Of a DNA stretch of 64,000 nucleotides, positions 54,877-63,925 are shown piece by piece. The DNA comes from Palsa-189 sp963803735. GTDB taxonomy: Bacteria > Acidobacteriota > Terriglobia > Acidiferrales > UBA7541. The position numbers were made by a program, and so were the translations under genes. The DNA lies in NCBI GenBank assembly GCA_963803735.1, contig CAWDNV010000022.1, forward strand, positions 342,878 to 406,877, written 5' to 3'. Each line of letters opens with the position of its first letter. Within the stretch, counting starts at the first letter, position 1. The notes beneath the pieces are model-generated. The model did no database searches, was not told the origin of the DNA, and saw only the letters and a list, made by a program, of their open reading frames with translations.

Positions 54877-55833
54877 ATGAGCAGGAGGCCCGGAGTTTAT
54901 CCGCCCGAGGCTCTGGCCGATGACGAGCCGCGTTATCTCCGGCGGCAGAAGCCTTTGGAGATTCGGCGCCGGAAATTCGGCAGAAAAAGCTGGCCGGCCT
55001 ATCGCCGGTGGACGCTAATCGCTGTGGCGACCGTGGGCGCAGGCTTCATCGGCTATTACAGCTTCCGTTTTCTTTTGTTCTCTCCCAGCGTTGAGTTCGC
55101 CGGATCTTACCAGGTTGAAATAGTCGGAAATCAATTCGTCGGTCGTGCGGCCGTGACTGATGTTTTTTCCTCCGATATGGGAAAAAGCGTTTTGCGCGTG
55201 CCGCTCGATGCTCGGCGCAAACAGATCGAATCCATTCCCTGGGTGGAAGCCGCCACGGTCGAACGTACGCTGCCGGATCGCATTCGTGTCGAGCTTGTGG
55301 AACGAACGCCGGTCGCATTCTTGCGTACGGGCAGTGAATTGCAGCTCGTGGACGCTTCGGGAGTTGTTCTCGAACGCCCCCTTGAGGCCGGCTTTCATTT
55401 TCCGGTCGTTAGCGGCTTTGATGAGACGACCCCAATCGCCGAGCGCAAAGAGCGGATGGCCCTATTCGTCAATTTTATTAAGGAAATTGAACTGGCTCAC
55501 GCCGGCGCCGGAGAGCACGTCAGCGAAGTGGACTTTTCTGACGCACAGGACCTTCGCGCCATGTTGGCGGGTCTGGCCGGACTCGAAGGGCAATATCCGA
55601 TTTGGGTGCATTTCGGAAATAGCGATTTTGTGAATAAGTATCGATTGCTGGCTGAAAATATCACGCAATGGCGGGCTAGCGCTGGGCGCGTGGAATCGGT
55701 TGATCTCAGATTTTCGCGGCAAGTGGTGGTCAATCCGGAGCGCGAGCCAGAGCAGGCGAAGCCCGTTGAGGCGGCTGTTCGTTCTTCGGGCGCCCCCGGC
55801 GTGCACCGTTCGTCAAGCCGCAGGAGCAATTAG
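54877..55833 (+). CDS. ftsQ: Cell division protein FtsQ/DivIB
   Basis: A 318-residue bitopic divisome protein: a basic cytoplasmic tail, a membrane helix at about residues 46-66 (LIAVATVGAGFIGYYSFRFL), a POTRA domain (about 75-150, VLRVPLDARRKQIESIPWVE then ATVERTLPDRIRVELVERTP) and the FtsQ beta domain. A Pro/Arg/Ser-rich tail ends the protein. It bridges FtsL/FtsB and FtsWI. The last base of its stop is shared with the ftsA start. Confidence 0.94.
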   Translation: MSRRPGVYPPEALADDEPRYLRRQKPLEIRRRKFGRKSWPAYRRWTLIAVATVGAGFIGYYSFRFLLFSPSVEFAGSYQVEIVGNQFVGRAAVTDVFSSDMGKSVLRVPLDARRKQIESIPWVEAATVERTLPDRIRVELVERTPVAFLRTGSELQLVDASGVVLERPLEAGFHFPVVSGFDETTPIAERKERMALFVNFIKEIELAHAGAGEHVSEVDFSDAQDLRAMLAGLAGLEGQYPIWVHFGNSDFVNKYRLLAENITQWRASAGRVESVDLRFSRQVVVNPEREPEQAKPVEAAVRSSGAPGVHRSSSRRSN

Positions 55834-57044
55834 TGGGTAAGAAAGAACGCTATCTCGCCGCGCTGGATATCGGCAGTTCCAAGACGTGCGCGTTGATAGC
55901 GGATATAGAAAACGGAAGTTCCAGATTTCTCGGAATGGGTGCGGCTGAATCCAAGGGGTCGCGTAAGGGCCTGATTGTCAATTTGGACGCCGCAGTAAAC
56001 TCCATTCGTCGCGCTCTCGAGGAAGCCGAGAGCGTCGCCAACGTGCCCGTGGAATTCGCCGTAGTGGGGATCGCGGGCAACCATGTGCGAGGTGTGAATA
56101 GCCGAGGAGGGATATCCCTTGGATCCCGCCCGCGGGATATCGAAAAAGAACACGTCCGGCGCGCCGTTGATGCCGCTCGCGCCATCACGCTGCCCGAGGA
56201 TCGCGAGATCCTGCATGTCCTCCCGCAGGATTTTTTGGTCGATCACCAGGACAACATCCGTGATCCGATCGGCATGGTTGGGCAAAGCCTGGAAGTGAAT
56301 GTTCATATCGTTACGACCTCGACCACCGCGACTCAAAATGTTGTGACCGCTGTCAATCGTGCTGGCGTAGTCGTCAGCGACACTGCGCTCGAGCCTTTGG
56401 CCTCGGCTGAATCGGTCCTCACGCAGGATGAACGCGAACTCGGCTGCTGCCTGCTTGATATCGGCGGCGGTACAACTGAGCTGATCGTTTATTCCGGCGG
56501 AGTGGTTCGTCATACCGGCGCCGTTGCTATTGGCGGCGATCACTTCAGCAACGATCTGGCCGTTGGTTTGCGAACACCGATTCCCGAAGCGGAGCGAATT
56601 AAGCGCGAACACGGCTGCGTTTTGCGCGACCAGCTTGCCGAAGATCAGTCGATACAGATCGCCAGCGTGGGGGATCGCCCACCACGCACCGTGTTTGTAC
56701 GCATGCTCAACGAGATCATTGAGCCGCGCGCGCAGGAACTTCTTACGCTCGTACTCGACGATTTGAAACGTGCTGGCATGGACACGCAGATACCTGCGGG
56801 CCTTGTCCTCGCGGGAGGCGGTACGCGTTTGAAAGGGCTGCCCGAATTGGCGGAGCGCATGTTCACTTTGCCGGTACGCTGCGCGGCGCCGCGCGGGCTT
56901 GAAGATATGCCCGAAGAACTTTCCCAGCCTGAGTACGCAACGGTTGTAGGGCTGCTGCTGTACGGAGCGCATGCTCGCCGCATGGCGGCGCAGCGCCCCG
57001 GTACATTGGTGGCGAAATTGAAAAGCATGTTTGCTGGCCAGTAA
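55833..57044 (+). CDS. ftsA: Cell division protein FtsA
   Basis: A 403-residue actin-like protein that anchors FtsZ to the membrane. ATP-site blocks are ALDIGSSKTCALIADIE, LLDIGGGTTELIVYSGG and LAGGGTRLKGLPELAERMF; the C-terminal amphipathic anchor is seen in GTLVAKLKSMFAG. The GTG start overlaps the ftsQ stop by one base (TAGTG). Confidence 0.97.
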   Translation: MGKKERYLAALDIGSSKTCALIADIENGSSRFLGMGAAESKGSRKGLIVNLDAAVNSIRRALEEAESVANVPVEFAVVGIAGNHVRGVNSRGGISLGSRPRDIEKEHVRRAVDAARAITLPEDREILHVLPQDFLVDHQDNIRDPIGMVGQSLEVNVHIVTTSTTATQNVVTAVNRAGVVVSDTALEPLASAESVLTQDERELGCCLLDIGGGTTELIVYSGGVVRHTGAVAIGGDHFSNDLAVGLRTPIPEAERIKREHGCVLRDQLAEDQSIQIASVGDRPPRTVFVRMLNEIIEPRAQELLTLVLDDLKRAGMDTQIPAGLVLAGGGTRLKGLPELAERMFTLPVRCAAPRGLEDMPEELSQPEYATVVGLLLYGAHARRMAAQRPGTLVAKLKSMFAGQ

Positions 57045-57081
57045 GCTGAAGCGCGCCACTGGCGGGCAAAGGGGGAGCAGG

Positions 57082-58278
57082 ATGACGCCAAAGGAGTCAG
57101 GAATCAGACTGTCGTTCAGCGAGGAGCGCCTTGAAGGCGCGAAGATCAAGGTCATCGGCGTTGGGGGTGGCGGATGCAACGCCGTGAACCGCATGATCCG
57201 CGCCAAGGTGGAGGGCGTCGAGTTCATCGCCGCCAATACCGATCAACAAGCGCTTAAATTGTCTCAGGCGCCCGTGAAGTTGCAGATCGGCGCCAAACTG
57301 ACCAAGGGACTCGGCGCCGGCGCCAATCCCGAGGTCGGTCGCAAAGCCGCTCTCGAAGACACTGAGAAGATCATCGAGGCGCTGGAAGGCTCCGACATGG
57401 TCTTCATCACTGCGGGACTCGGCGGCGGCACCGGCAGCGGCTCCGCGCCAGTCGTAGCCTCGCTCGCCAGCGAACTTGGCGCGCTCACGGTCGCGGTAGT
57501 CACGAAGCCCTTTGCTTTTGAGGGCAAGCGCCGCCTCACGCAGGCGGAACACGCGCTATCCGAACTGGTGAGTTGCGTCGACACAGTCATCGTTATCCCC
57601 AACGAGCGCCTCATGGAGACCGTCGAACGGGGCACCAGCTTTTTCGAAGCGTTCCGCATTGCCGACGATATTTTGCGCCAGGCGGTACAGGGGATCAGCG
57701 ACATCATCACGATTCCCGGCATCATCAACCGCGATTTCGCCGATGTGAAAACGATCATGGCGGGGCAGGGCTATGCCGTCATGGGCACAGCTGTGGCTTC
57801 GGGTTCAAATCGCGCAGTGGATGCTGCCAATCGTGCCATTTCCAGTCCTTTGCTGGAAGACAATTCCATCAACGGAGCGCAAGGGATACTCATCAACGTT
57901 ACGGGCTCTTCAAGTCTATCGCTGCATGAAGTCCATGAAGCTTCTTCGATCATTCAAAAGGCCGCGCATGAAAACGCCAACATCATCTTCGGCGCGGTGA
58001 TGGACGATGCCATGAAGGAGTCCGTCAAGATTACTGTAATCGCCGCGGGTTTCCGCGAGGCTGGCAAGAAACAGCAGCAGCGGCCCTCCTTTATGGCGCA
58101 GACGTGGAAGGCGGCTGCAGTGCCCGAACCAGAGCCCGTGCAACCGGAGGTAGTGCAGGATGAAAAAATAATCATCCCGCCGCCTCGGCCTGTTCCGACG
58201 GTAATTCAGGAAGCAGCTGCTGACCCGCTGGACCTCGATGTACCGACGTTCCTGCGGCGTCAAGCCCAGAAAGCATAA
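57082..58278 (+). CDS. ftsZ: Cell division protein FtsZ
   Basis: A 398-residue tubulin-like GTPase forming the Z ring. The N-terminal KIKVIGVGGGGCNAVNRMI, the tubulin signature GGGTGSG in AGLGGGTGSGSAPVVASL, synergy-loop residues around NRDFADVKTIM and the C-terminal conserved peptide DVPTFLRRQ are all present. ATG 57082, preceded by GGGGGAGCAG, gives the usual start; the frame from 57031 overlaps ftsA. It is the last gene of the dcw cluster. Confidence 0.98.
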   Translation: MTPKESGIRLSFSEERLEGAKIKVIGVGGGGCNAVNRMIRAKVEGVEFIAANTDQQALKLSQAPVKLQIGAKLTKGLGAGANPEVGRKAALEDTEKIIEALEGSDMVFITAGLGGGTGSGSAPVVASLASELGALTVAVVTKPFAFEGKRRLTQAEHALSELVSCVDTVIVIPNERLMETVERGTSFFEAFRIADDILRQAVQGISDIITIPGIINRDFADVKTIMAGQGYAVMGTAVASGSNRAVDAANRAISSPLLEDNSINGAQGILINVTGSSSLSLHEVHEASSIIQKAAHENANIIFGAVMDDAMKESVKITVIAAGFREAGKKQQQRPSFMAQTWKAAAVPEPEPVQPEVVQDEKIIIPPPRPVPTVIQEAAADPLDLDVPTFLRRQAQKA

Positions 58279-58371
58279 GTCGGCGATGCGTGTAGCTCGG
58301 TCGGGCCAGCAGTAGGCCAGACTTGACGCTCTTTGGACCGGCCGATCGCTCAGTAATGAGACAATCGGCGG

Positions 58372-58794
58372 ATGGATGATCTGGTCAGAATCGAACGCGG
58401 CGTCTTCGATCGTCTGCTCACCGCCGCCCGCGCAAATCCGAATATCGAATGCTGTGGGTTACTGGCCGGCCGCGAAGCGGTCATCTCTGCAATTTTTCCC
58501 GCGACAAATGCCCTGCGGAGCCCGAAGGCTTACGAGATAGCTCCCCAGGAGCTATTTGAACTTTTTCGCCGCATTCGCTCCGCGGGATTAGAACATCTCG
58601 GCATTTATCATTCCCATCCCAACGGCGAAAACGCCCCTTCTCCGCTCGATATCGAGCGCGCGTTCTATCCCGAATCTGCCTATCTGATAATCTCTATGCA
58701 TCCAGCTGCGTCTCACCCGATCCGGGCTTTTCGCATCTTCGAAGCGCAGGCCCGTGAGCTTTCTCTCCAGATTATTGAGCCTAATGGATTTTGA
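58372..58794 (+). CDS. JAMM (Mov34/MPN/PAD-1) metallopeptidase
   Basis: A 140-residue M67-type peptidase with a complete JAMM site: Glu26 (NIECCGLLAGRE), His80 and His82 (IYHSHPNGENAPS), Ser90 and Asp93 (H-x-H-x7-S-x2-D). Bacterial members cleave isopeptide-type bonds of ubiquitin-like or sulfur-carrier proteins (for example CysO or QbsD partners). No MoaD/ThiS-like gene is adjacent, so the partner is unknown. It is 93 bases after ftsZ and ends convergent with the glycosyltransferase gene. Confidence 0.9.
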   Translation: MDDLVRIERGVFDRLLTAARANPNIECCGLLAGREAVISAIFPATNALRSPKAYEIAPQELFELFRRIRSAGLEHLGIYHSHPNGENAPSPLDIERAFYPESAYLIISMHPAASHPIRAFRIFEAQARELSLQIIEPNGF

Positions 58795-58805
58795 TTGCCG
58801 CTGGA

Positions 58806-59945
58806 CTATGCGGCGGCGCTCCGAGCTAGAACCGAGTGATAAGCGGCGTGAACCAAACGCGCCGCATTTTCCCAGGAGTACATTCGCGCTCGCTCATAGC
58901 CCCGCCGCCGAAGCGTCTGGCGCAGAGAGTTCTCGGTGAGAATCTGCCGGATTCCGCGTGCGATATCAAAGACGTTCTCGGGATTCACGAGCAATGCGGC
59001 TTCCTGAAATACCTCGGGCAGCGAAGAGACATTGGAGGTCAGCACCGGAGTTCCGTGAGCCATGGCCTCGAGCGGGGGCAGTCCGAAGCCTTCATAGAGC
59101 GATGGAAAAAGAAACGCTAAAGCGCGCGAATAAAAAACACGCAGCACTGGGCGGGGCACAAAACCAAGGAAGCGCACGTCCTCTCGCACACGCGCGCGCA
59201 CCACGGCGCGGCGTAAATCCGCGTGACGATTGAGCGCTTCCCCAATAACCAGCAATTTGAGCTGATCGAATTCGGGATTTCCGCGCAGTTCGGCTTTCGC
59301 AACGGCGAATGCTTCAATCAACCGAGGCAGATTTTTCTGAGGACGGATATTCCCGGCATAGAGCACGTACGGCGAGTTCACGGCATGGCGTTCCAGGATG
59401 CGGTCGGCGTCGGCTGGAAGTGGCTCAGTGAGAAACCGTTCATCTACGGCGTCGTAAACCACCGAAATTTTCGATTCCGGAATGTGGAAAAAACGCGCCA
59501 GATCGCGCTTGGAGGCGTGGGAGACCGCAAAAATGTGGTCGGCGCGGTTCAGTGCGCGGCGGGCGAAGAAAAGCCGTCCGGTTTGCACCGGTGGACTTGC
59601 CCCGACTGGGGGGGCAAGAACGTCACTCAAATCGTGCACAGTAATCAACAGGCGACAAGGAACGATTGCCGGCGCATAAAACCACGGCATGTGCAGAATG
59701 TCCACCCGGCGCTTGCGCAGCAGCCAAGGCAGGTGCAAATGCGTGCTGAACGTGCCAGGTTGGTGGGCATATTCCAGCAGTTCGAAATTATTAGGAAGCG
59801 AATCGAACTCCGCGAGGTGGCGCCTTTCGCCAATCAGCAGGTATCGCGAATTGTCGTCAATGCGCGCAAGCTGATTGACGATGTTGCGGATGTAAGTTCC
59901 CAGGCCGTAATCGCCTGCTCGACGAATATCAATGGCCACGCGCAT
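58806..59945 (-). CDS. GT4-family glycosyltransferase
   Basis: A 379-residue GT-B glycosyltransferase. The N-terminal half binds the acceptor (MRVAIDIRRAGDYGLGTYIR), and the C-terminal half holds the nucleotide-sugar site with YAGNIRPQKNLPRLIEAF and the E-x7-E motif (LYEGFGLPPLEAM). It resembles enzymes of surface-polysaccharide or glycolipid synthesis; donor and acceptor are unknown. It is a single minus-strand gene between the JAMM gene and glyA. Confidence 0.92.
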   Translation of the reverse strand: MRVAIDIRRAGDYGLGTYIRNIVNQLARIDDNSRYLLIGERRHLAEFDSLPNNFELLEYAHQPGTFSTHLHLPWLLRKRRVDILHMPWFYAPAIVPCRLLITVHDLSDVLAPPVGASPPVQTGRLFFARRALNRADHIFAVSHASKRDLARFFHIPESKISVVYDAVDERFLTEPLPADADRILERHAVNSPYVLYAGNIRPQKNLPRLIEAFAVAKAELRGNPEFDQLKLLVIGEALNRHADLRRAVVRARVREDVRFLGFVPRPVLRVFYSRALAFLFPSLYEGFGLPPLEAMAHGTPVLTSNVSSLPEVFQEAALLVNPENVFDIARGIRQILTENSLRQTLRRRGYERARMYSWENAARLVHAAYHSVLARSAAA

Positions 59946-59982
59946 GGTTGTTTTGTATTAGGAAAATGGAACTTGGCAAAAG

Positions 59983-61302
59983 CTAAGCGATCCCCGCACT
60001 AGCGCGCCACCGCCGCATGTACAGCGGATATTCCGCCGTCAGTCGGCCGACTTCACCGCGCACGCGCTGTTCGGTAGCAGAATCGCCCACATGTTCGAGC
60101 ACGTCGCAGATCCAGCCCGCGATCCGCTGCATTTCGGGTTCACGCATTCCTCGCGTAGTTACGGCCGGGCTACCCAGACGGATTCCGCCTGCAGTCATCG
60201 GTGGCGTTGGGTCGAACGGAATCGCATTTTTGTTGACGGTAATGGTCGCCCGATCGAGGGAAGCTTGTGCGTCCTTGCCAGTGAGCCCGCGTGAATGGAG
60301 ATCGACGAGAAAAAGATGATTATCGGTGCCGCCGCTGATGATGCGGAATCCGCGCTGCGCCACGCCCGCGGCCAGCGCCGTGGCATTCGCCACTACCTGT
60401 TTTTGGTACTCCCGAAACTCCGGTTGCATCGCTTCTTTCAGGCAGACGGCCTTGGCCGCAATCGTATGCATCAGCGGCCCGCCCTGAGTTCCGGGAAACG
60501 TGATCCGGTCGAGATCCTTGGCCCATTTTTGTTTGCACAGCACCAACCCGGCTCTCGGTCCGCGCAGTGTTTTGTGAGTCGTAGTGGAAACAAAGTCGGC
60601 ATGTGGAATCGGACTGGGATGAACACCTGCCGCCACGAGACCCGCGATATGCGCCATATCCACGAAAAAGACCGCACCCGCTGATGTGGCGATGCGAGCC
60701 ATGCGTTCAAAATCGATGATTCGCGAATAGGCGCTCGCGCCGGCGACAATCATCTTCGGCTTATGCTCCCCCGAGAGCCGCTCGATCTCGTCGTAATCGA
60801 TCGTTTCGGTATCCTTGCGCACGCCATAGGCGATGAACTTGTACGTCTTGCCCGAAAAATTAAGCGGATGACCGTGAGTAAGATGGCCGCCATGCGCGAG
60901 ATTCATCCCGAGTACCGTGTCGCCCGGTTGCAGCGCAGCCATGTATACGGAGATATTCGCTTGGGTACCGGAATGCGCCTGTACGTTTGCATGCTCGGCG
61001 CCAAAAAGCTGTTTGGCGCGGTCGATGGCCAACTGCTCGGCCCGGTCCACGAATTCACAACCGCCGTAGTAGCGTTTGCCCGGATAGCCCTCGGCATATT
61101 TGTTCGTAAGCACCGAGCCCACAGCTTCCAAAACTGCTTCAGAAACGAGGTTTTCCGAAGGAATCAACTCCAGGCCAGTGGCCTGACGCCGCGCCTCGAG
61201 TTCCAAAATCTCCGCAATCTCCGGATCGACTTCGCGCAGCGGCCGATTCATCCGTTCGAGTTCCGCAGATATACGTTCCGTGGTTTGTTTTGTGCTGCTC
61301 AT
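59983..61302 (-). CDS. glyA: Serine hydroxymethyltransferase
   Basis: A 439-residue PLP enzyme interconverting serine and glycine with tetrahydrofolate. Characteristic pieces are LIPSENLVSEAVLEAVGSVL, ANVQAHSGTQANISVYMA and VDMAHIAGLVAAGVHPSP; the PLP lysine is Lys244 in TTHKTLRGPRAG. The N-terminus is about 20 residues longer than E. coli GlyA. Its start overlaps the stop of rpiB by four bases, so the two are co-translated. Confidence 0.98.
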   Translation of the reverse strand: MSSTKQTTERISAELERMNRPLREVDPEIAEILELEARRQATGLELIPSENLVSEAVLEAVGSVLTNKYAEGYPGKRYYGGCEFVDRAEQLAIDRAKQLFGAEHANVQAHSGTQANISVYMAALQPGDTVLGMNLAHGGHLTHGHPLNFSGKTYKFIAYGVRKDTETIDYDEIERLSGEHKPKMIVAGASAYSRIIDFERMARIATSAGAVFFVDMAHIAGLVAAGVHPSPIPHADFVSTTTHKTLRGPRAGLVLCKQKWAKDLDRITFPGTQGGPLMHTIAAKAVCLKEAMQPEFREYQKQVVANATALAAGVAQRGFRIISGGTDNHLFLVDLHSRGLTGKDAQASLDRATITVNKNAIPFDPTPPMTAGGIRLGSPAVTTRGMREPEMQRIAGWICDVLEHVGDSATEQRVRGEVGRLTAEYPLYMRRWRASAGIA

Positions 61303-61790
61303 GCCGTGTGTTTAGGCTCCTGATCCAGTTCGGAAATCTTATCGACGCGGCGCTGATGGCGCCCGCCCGCGAAGTGCGCGCCCAGAAAACTCGCAACCAC
61401 CTCGATAATTTGATCCTCGCTCAGTACTCGCGCACCGAGCGTCAGCACATTGGCATCGTTATGTTCGCGGCTCATCTGCGCGGTTAGCGCGTCATGCGCC
61501 ACGGCCGCGCGAACGCCGCCGATTTTGTTTGCCGCGATGGCCATGCCGATTCCAGTACCGCAAACCAGAATTCCGAGATCGCTGTGGCCTTGCTGTACGC
61601 GCATCGCAACCTTGACGGCAAAATCGGGGTAGTCGACTGATTCCTCTGACGACGTTCCTGTGTCGCTTACCCCGTATCCAGCCGATTCCAGATATTTCTT
61701 AACGTTCTCTTTTGCCTGGAAGCCCGCATGGTCGGCGCCCAGCGCGATTCGCGGTTTCTCAGCCGAAGATTTCCGAGATAAGTCCATCAT
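61299..61790 (-). CDS. rpiB: Ribose-5-phosphate isomerase B
   Basis: A 163-residue RpiB/LacAB isomerase of the pentose-phosphate pathway. The start IALGADHAGFQAKENVKKYL, the catalytic Cys77 in GILVCGTGIGMAIAANK, and SREHNDANVLTLGARVLSED are typical. The enzyme gives ribose-5-phosphate. It is coupled to glyA by a four-base overlap, a neighbourhood known in several phyla. Confidence 0.97.
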   Translation of the reverse strand: MMDLSRKSSAEKPRIALGADHAGFQAKENVKKYLESAGYGVSDTGTSSEESVDYPDFAVKVAMRVQQGHSDLGILVCGTGIGMAIAANKIGGVRAAVAHDALTAQMSREHNDANVLTLGARVLSEDQIIEVVASFLGAHFAGGRHQRRVDKISELDQEPKHTA

Positions 61791-61887
61791 TGAGAGGGGA
61801 GAGCGATTCTATCGGTTCGCGCGATTGTTTGCAAACATCGGCAAAGCGAACGCACAGACTTGCATTTCCGTCCTGTTCGGTCGGAAA

Positions 61888-62445
61888 ATGCCGAGCATGG
61901 CGCTCGGATTCACAATTTCCTTTCTGAAAGATTCCATCGAAGTCTTACGTTACTACAAGCGGCTGGGCGAGCGTGCCATAGAGCAGGTTCGTGATGAATC
62001 GCTTCTAGCGGCACCCGATGCGAATTCCAATTCCATCGCCATAATGGTCAAGCATCTGGCAGGCAACATGCGCTCGCGCTTTAGTGATTTCCTTACAAGC
62101 GATGGCGAAAAGCCCGACCGAAAGCGTGATAGCGAATTCGAAGCACCCCCGAAAACCCGAGCCGAGTTGCTGGCCATGTGGGAGGCCGGCTGGCGGCACG
62201 TTTTCAACGCACTTACGCCCTTGACCGATGCCCACCTCAGCCAAAAAGTTTATATCCGGTCAGAAGCTCACTCCGTTACGCAGGCCATCAACCGGCAGCT
62301 TGCGCATTATGCCTATCACGTCGGGCAGATTGTCTACCTGGCAAAACATTTCGCTGGCGCCAATTGGACTTCGCTCACCATTCCTCGCGGCAAATCCGAA
62401 GAGTTTACGAGCAAAGTAGCTTCGGGCAAAGCTTCCCAGCGCTAG
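61888..62445 (+). CDS. DUF1572/DinB-like protein
   Basis: A 185-residue protein of the DUF1572 group related to the DinB four-helix bundle, whose members often bind metal or small thiols. Conserved pieces are SIAIMVKHLAGNMRSRFSDF and QLAHYAYHVGQIVYLAKHFA; candidate metal ligands are His (HLAGN), His (YAYHVGQ) and nearby His residues. The long frame from 61660 is antisense to rpiB at its start, so ATG 61888 is chosen; 61897 is an alternative. The function is unknown. Confidence 0.8.
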   Translation: MPSMALGFTISFLKDSIEVLRYYKRLGERAIEQVRDESLLAAPDANSNSIAIMVKHLAGNMRSRFSDFLTSDGEKPDRKRDSEFEAPPKTRAELLAMWEAGWRHVFNALTPLTDAHLSQKVYIRSEAHSVTQAINRQLAHYAYHVGQIVYLAKHFAGANWTSLTIPRGKSEEFTSKVASGKASQR

Positions 62446-62615
62446 CGTTCGTTTTTGTGCGTTACGGCGCAGCAGGGCGATTGGCGGCACGGTGAATTTC
62501 CGGGATTAGATCTAGCCATCTTGACTGGCCGTAAAAATACCAGCCCGAATTCCCAAGCATCCAGCGGCAACGGGCTGAAGCCTCTGCTACGATTAGACGG
62601 GAAAGGAAATTTATC

Positions 62616-63785
62616 TTGGGATTGCGGCGAAAAACGGCAGGAAAAATAACTAGTGCGTTGGCGGTAGCAGTGACGATTCTGCTGGCGGCTGTGCGGATAG
62701 GCGGTCAGGCCGAATCGACACAGAAGCCGCTGATGGCCGAGCAGTATTTCAAAAATGTTCAGGTCCTCCGCGGCATTTCGGTGAAAGAGTTGATGGACAC
62801 GATGGGCTTTTTCGCCGCCTCGCTGGGTGAAAACTGCACGTTTTGTCACGTTGAGGAGAGCAGTGGCGATTGGTCGAGATACGCCGACGATAACGGCAAT
62901 AAGCAGACTGCGCGCAAAATGATTCTGATGATGAACGACATCAACAAAAGCTATTTCGGTGGGCGCCGCATGTTGACCTGCTACTCCTGCCATCGCGGCG
63001 GTGAAACTCCGCGCGTAACTCCCAATTTGGCTGAGCAATACAGCGCTCCAATTCTGGAAGTGCCGGACGAGATCACCGAGCAGGCTCCAGGGGTTCCTTC
63101 GGCCGATCAGATTCTGGACAAGTATATTCAGGCGCTCGGTGGCGCTCAGCGGGTGGCGGGCGTCATCAGCTTCATCGCCAGAGGAACTTATCAGGGCTAC
63201 GACGATCCCGAGAAGCGCCCCGCGGAAATCTATGCGAAAGCTCCGGACGAGCGCGCCCTAGTCGTGCATAGTCCTAATGGTGAGAGCACCACCACCTACG
63301 ACGGTCATTCGGGTTGGATTGCCGCGCCGGATACTGATCAGCCTATGCCGGTGATGCCTTTAACGGGAGGAGATCTGCAAGGCGCCAAGGTGGACGCCGC
63401 CCTGGCATTCCCCGCCGGAATCAAACAGCTGTTCAGCCAATGGCGCGTCGGCTTTGCGACCAAGATTAACGATCACGATGTCCAGGTAGTGCAGGGAATC
63501 AATCCCGGCGAATCTCCCGTAAAGTTCTATTTCGATCAGCAATCAGGACTTTTGCTGCGCGTATTGCGATACACAAATTTGCCCGTCGGCCTAAATCCCA
63601 CGCAGATTGATTTCTCGGATTATCGCGACGTTTCCGGCGTGAAGATACCCTTTCACTGGACGGTAACCTGGACCGACGGCCGATCGATCACCGACTTGAA
63701 CCAGGTTCAGATGAACGCACTGATAGACGCATCCAAGTTCGCCAAGCCCTCTCCACCCGCCCCCACTAAGGCTGCAAAGCCCTAG
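62616..63785 (+). CDS. Di-haem cytochrome c with lipoprotein-sorting-like C-terminal domain
   Basis: A 389-residue exported protein with a signal peptide or anchor (about 10-28). The first half is a c-type cytochrome of the 'photosynthetic reaction centre cytochrome subunit' family, with haem sites CTFCH (74-78) and CYSCH (122-126). The second half (about 145-375) resembles outer-membrane lipoprotein-sorting/LolA-like beta folds (QILDKYIQALGGAQRVAGVI, VKFYFDQQSGLLLRVLRYTN). Such proteins are frequent in Acidobacteriota that lack photosynthesis. The start is TTG 62616 after a GGAAAGGAAA site. An electron-transfer role is inferred. Confidence 0.85.
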   Translation: MGLRRKTAGKITSALAVAVTILLAAVRIGGQAESTQKPLMAEQYFKNVQVLRGISVKELMDTMGFFAASLGENCTFCHVEESSGDWSRYADDNGNKQTARKMILMMNDINKSYFGGRRMLTCYSCHRGGETPRVTPNLAEQYSAPILEVPDEITEQAPGVPSADQILDKYIQALGGAQRVAGVISFIARGTYQGYDDPEKRPAEIYAKAPDERALVVHSPNGESTTTYDGHSGWIAAPDTDQPMPVMPLTGGDLQGAKVDAALAFPAGIKQLFSQWRVGFATKINDHDVQVVQGINPGESPVKFYFDQQSGLLLRVLRYTNLPVGLNPTQIDFSDYRDVSGVKIPFHWTVTWTDGRSITDLNQVQMNALIDASKFAKPSPPAPTKAAKP

Positions 63786-63925
63786 ACCCGAGTGAAAGTT
63801 GGCCGTCTAATGTGTAGCGTTCATCGAAGCATGTTAGGGACGCCTTAGCGGGTCGCGCTCCCAATCAGTCGTAAATTACTACTGGGCTTGGTTAATACTC
63901 ACCAAGCTGCGAAAATGTAAGCCCC

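Noticed and set aside
55830..57236. 468-residue minus-strand frame
   Set aside because: Antisense to ftsA and the start of ftsZ; no domain pattern.
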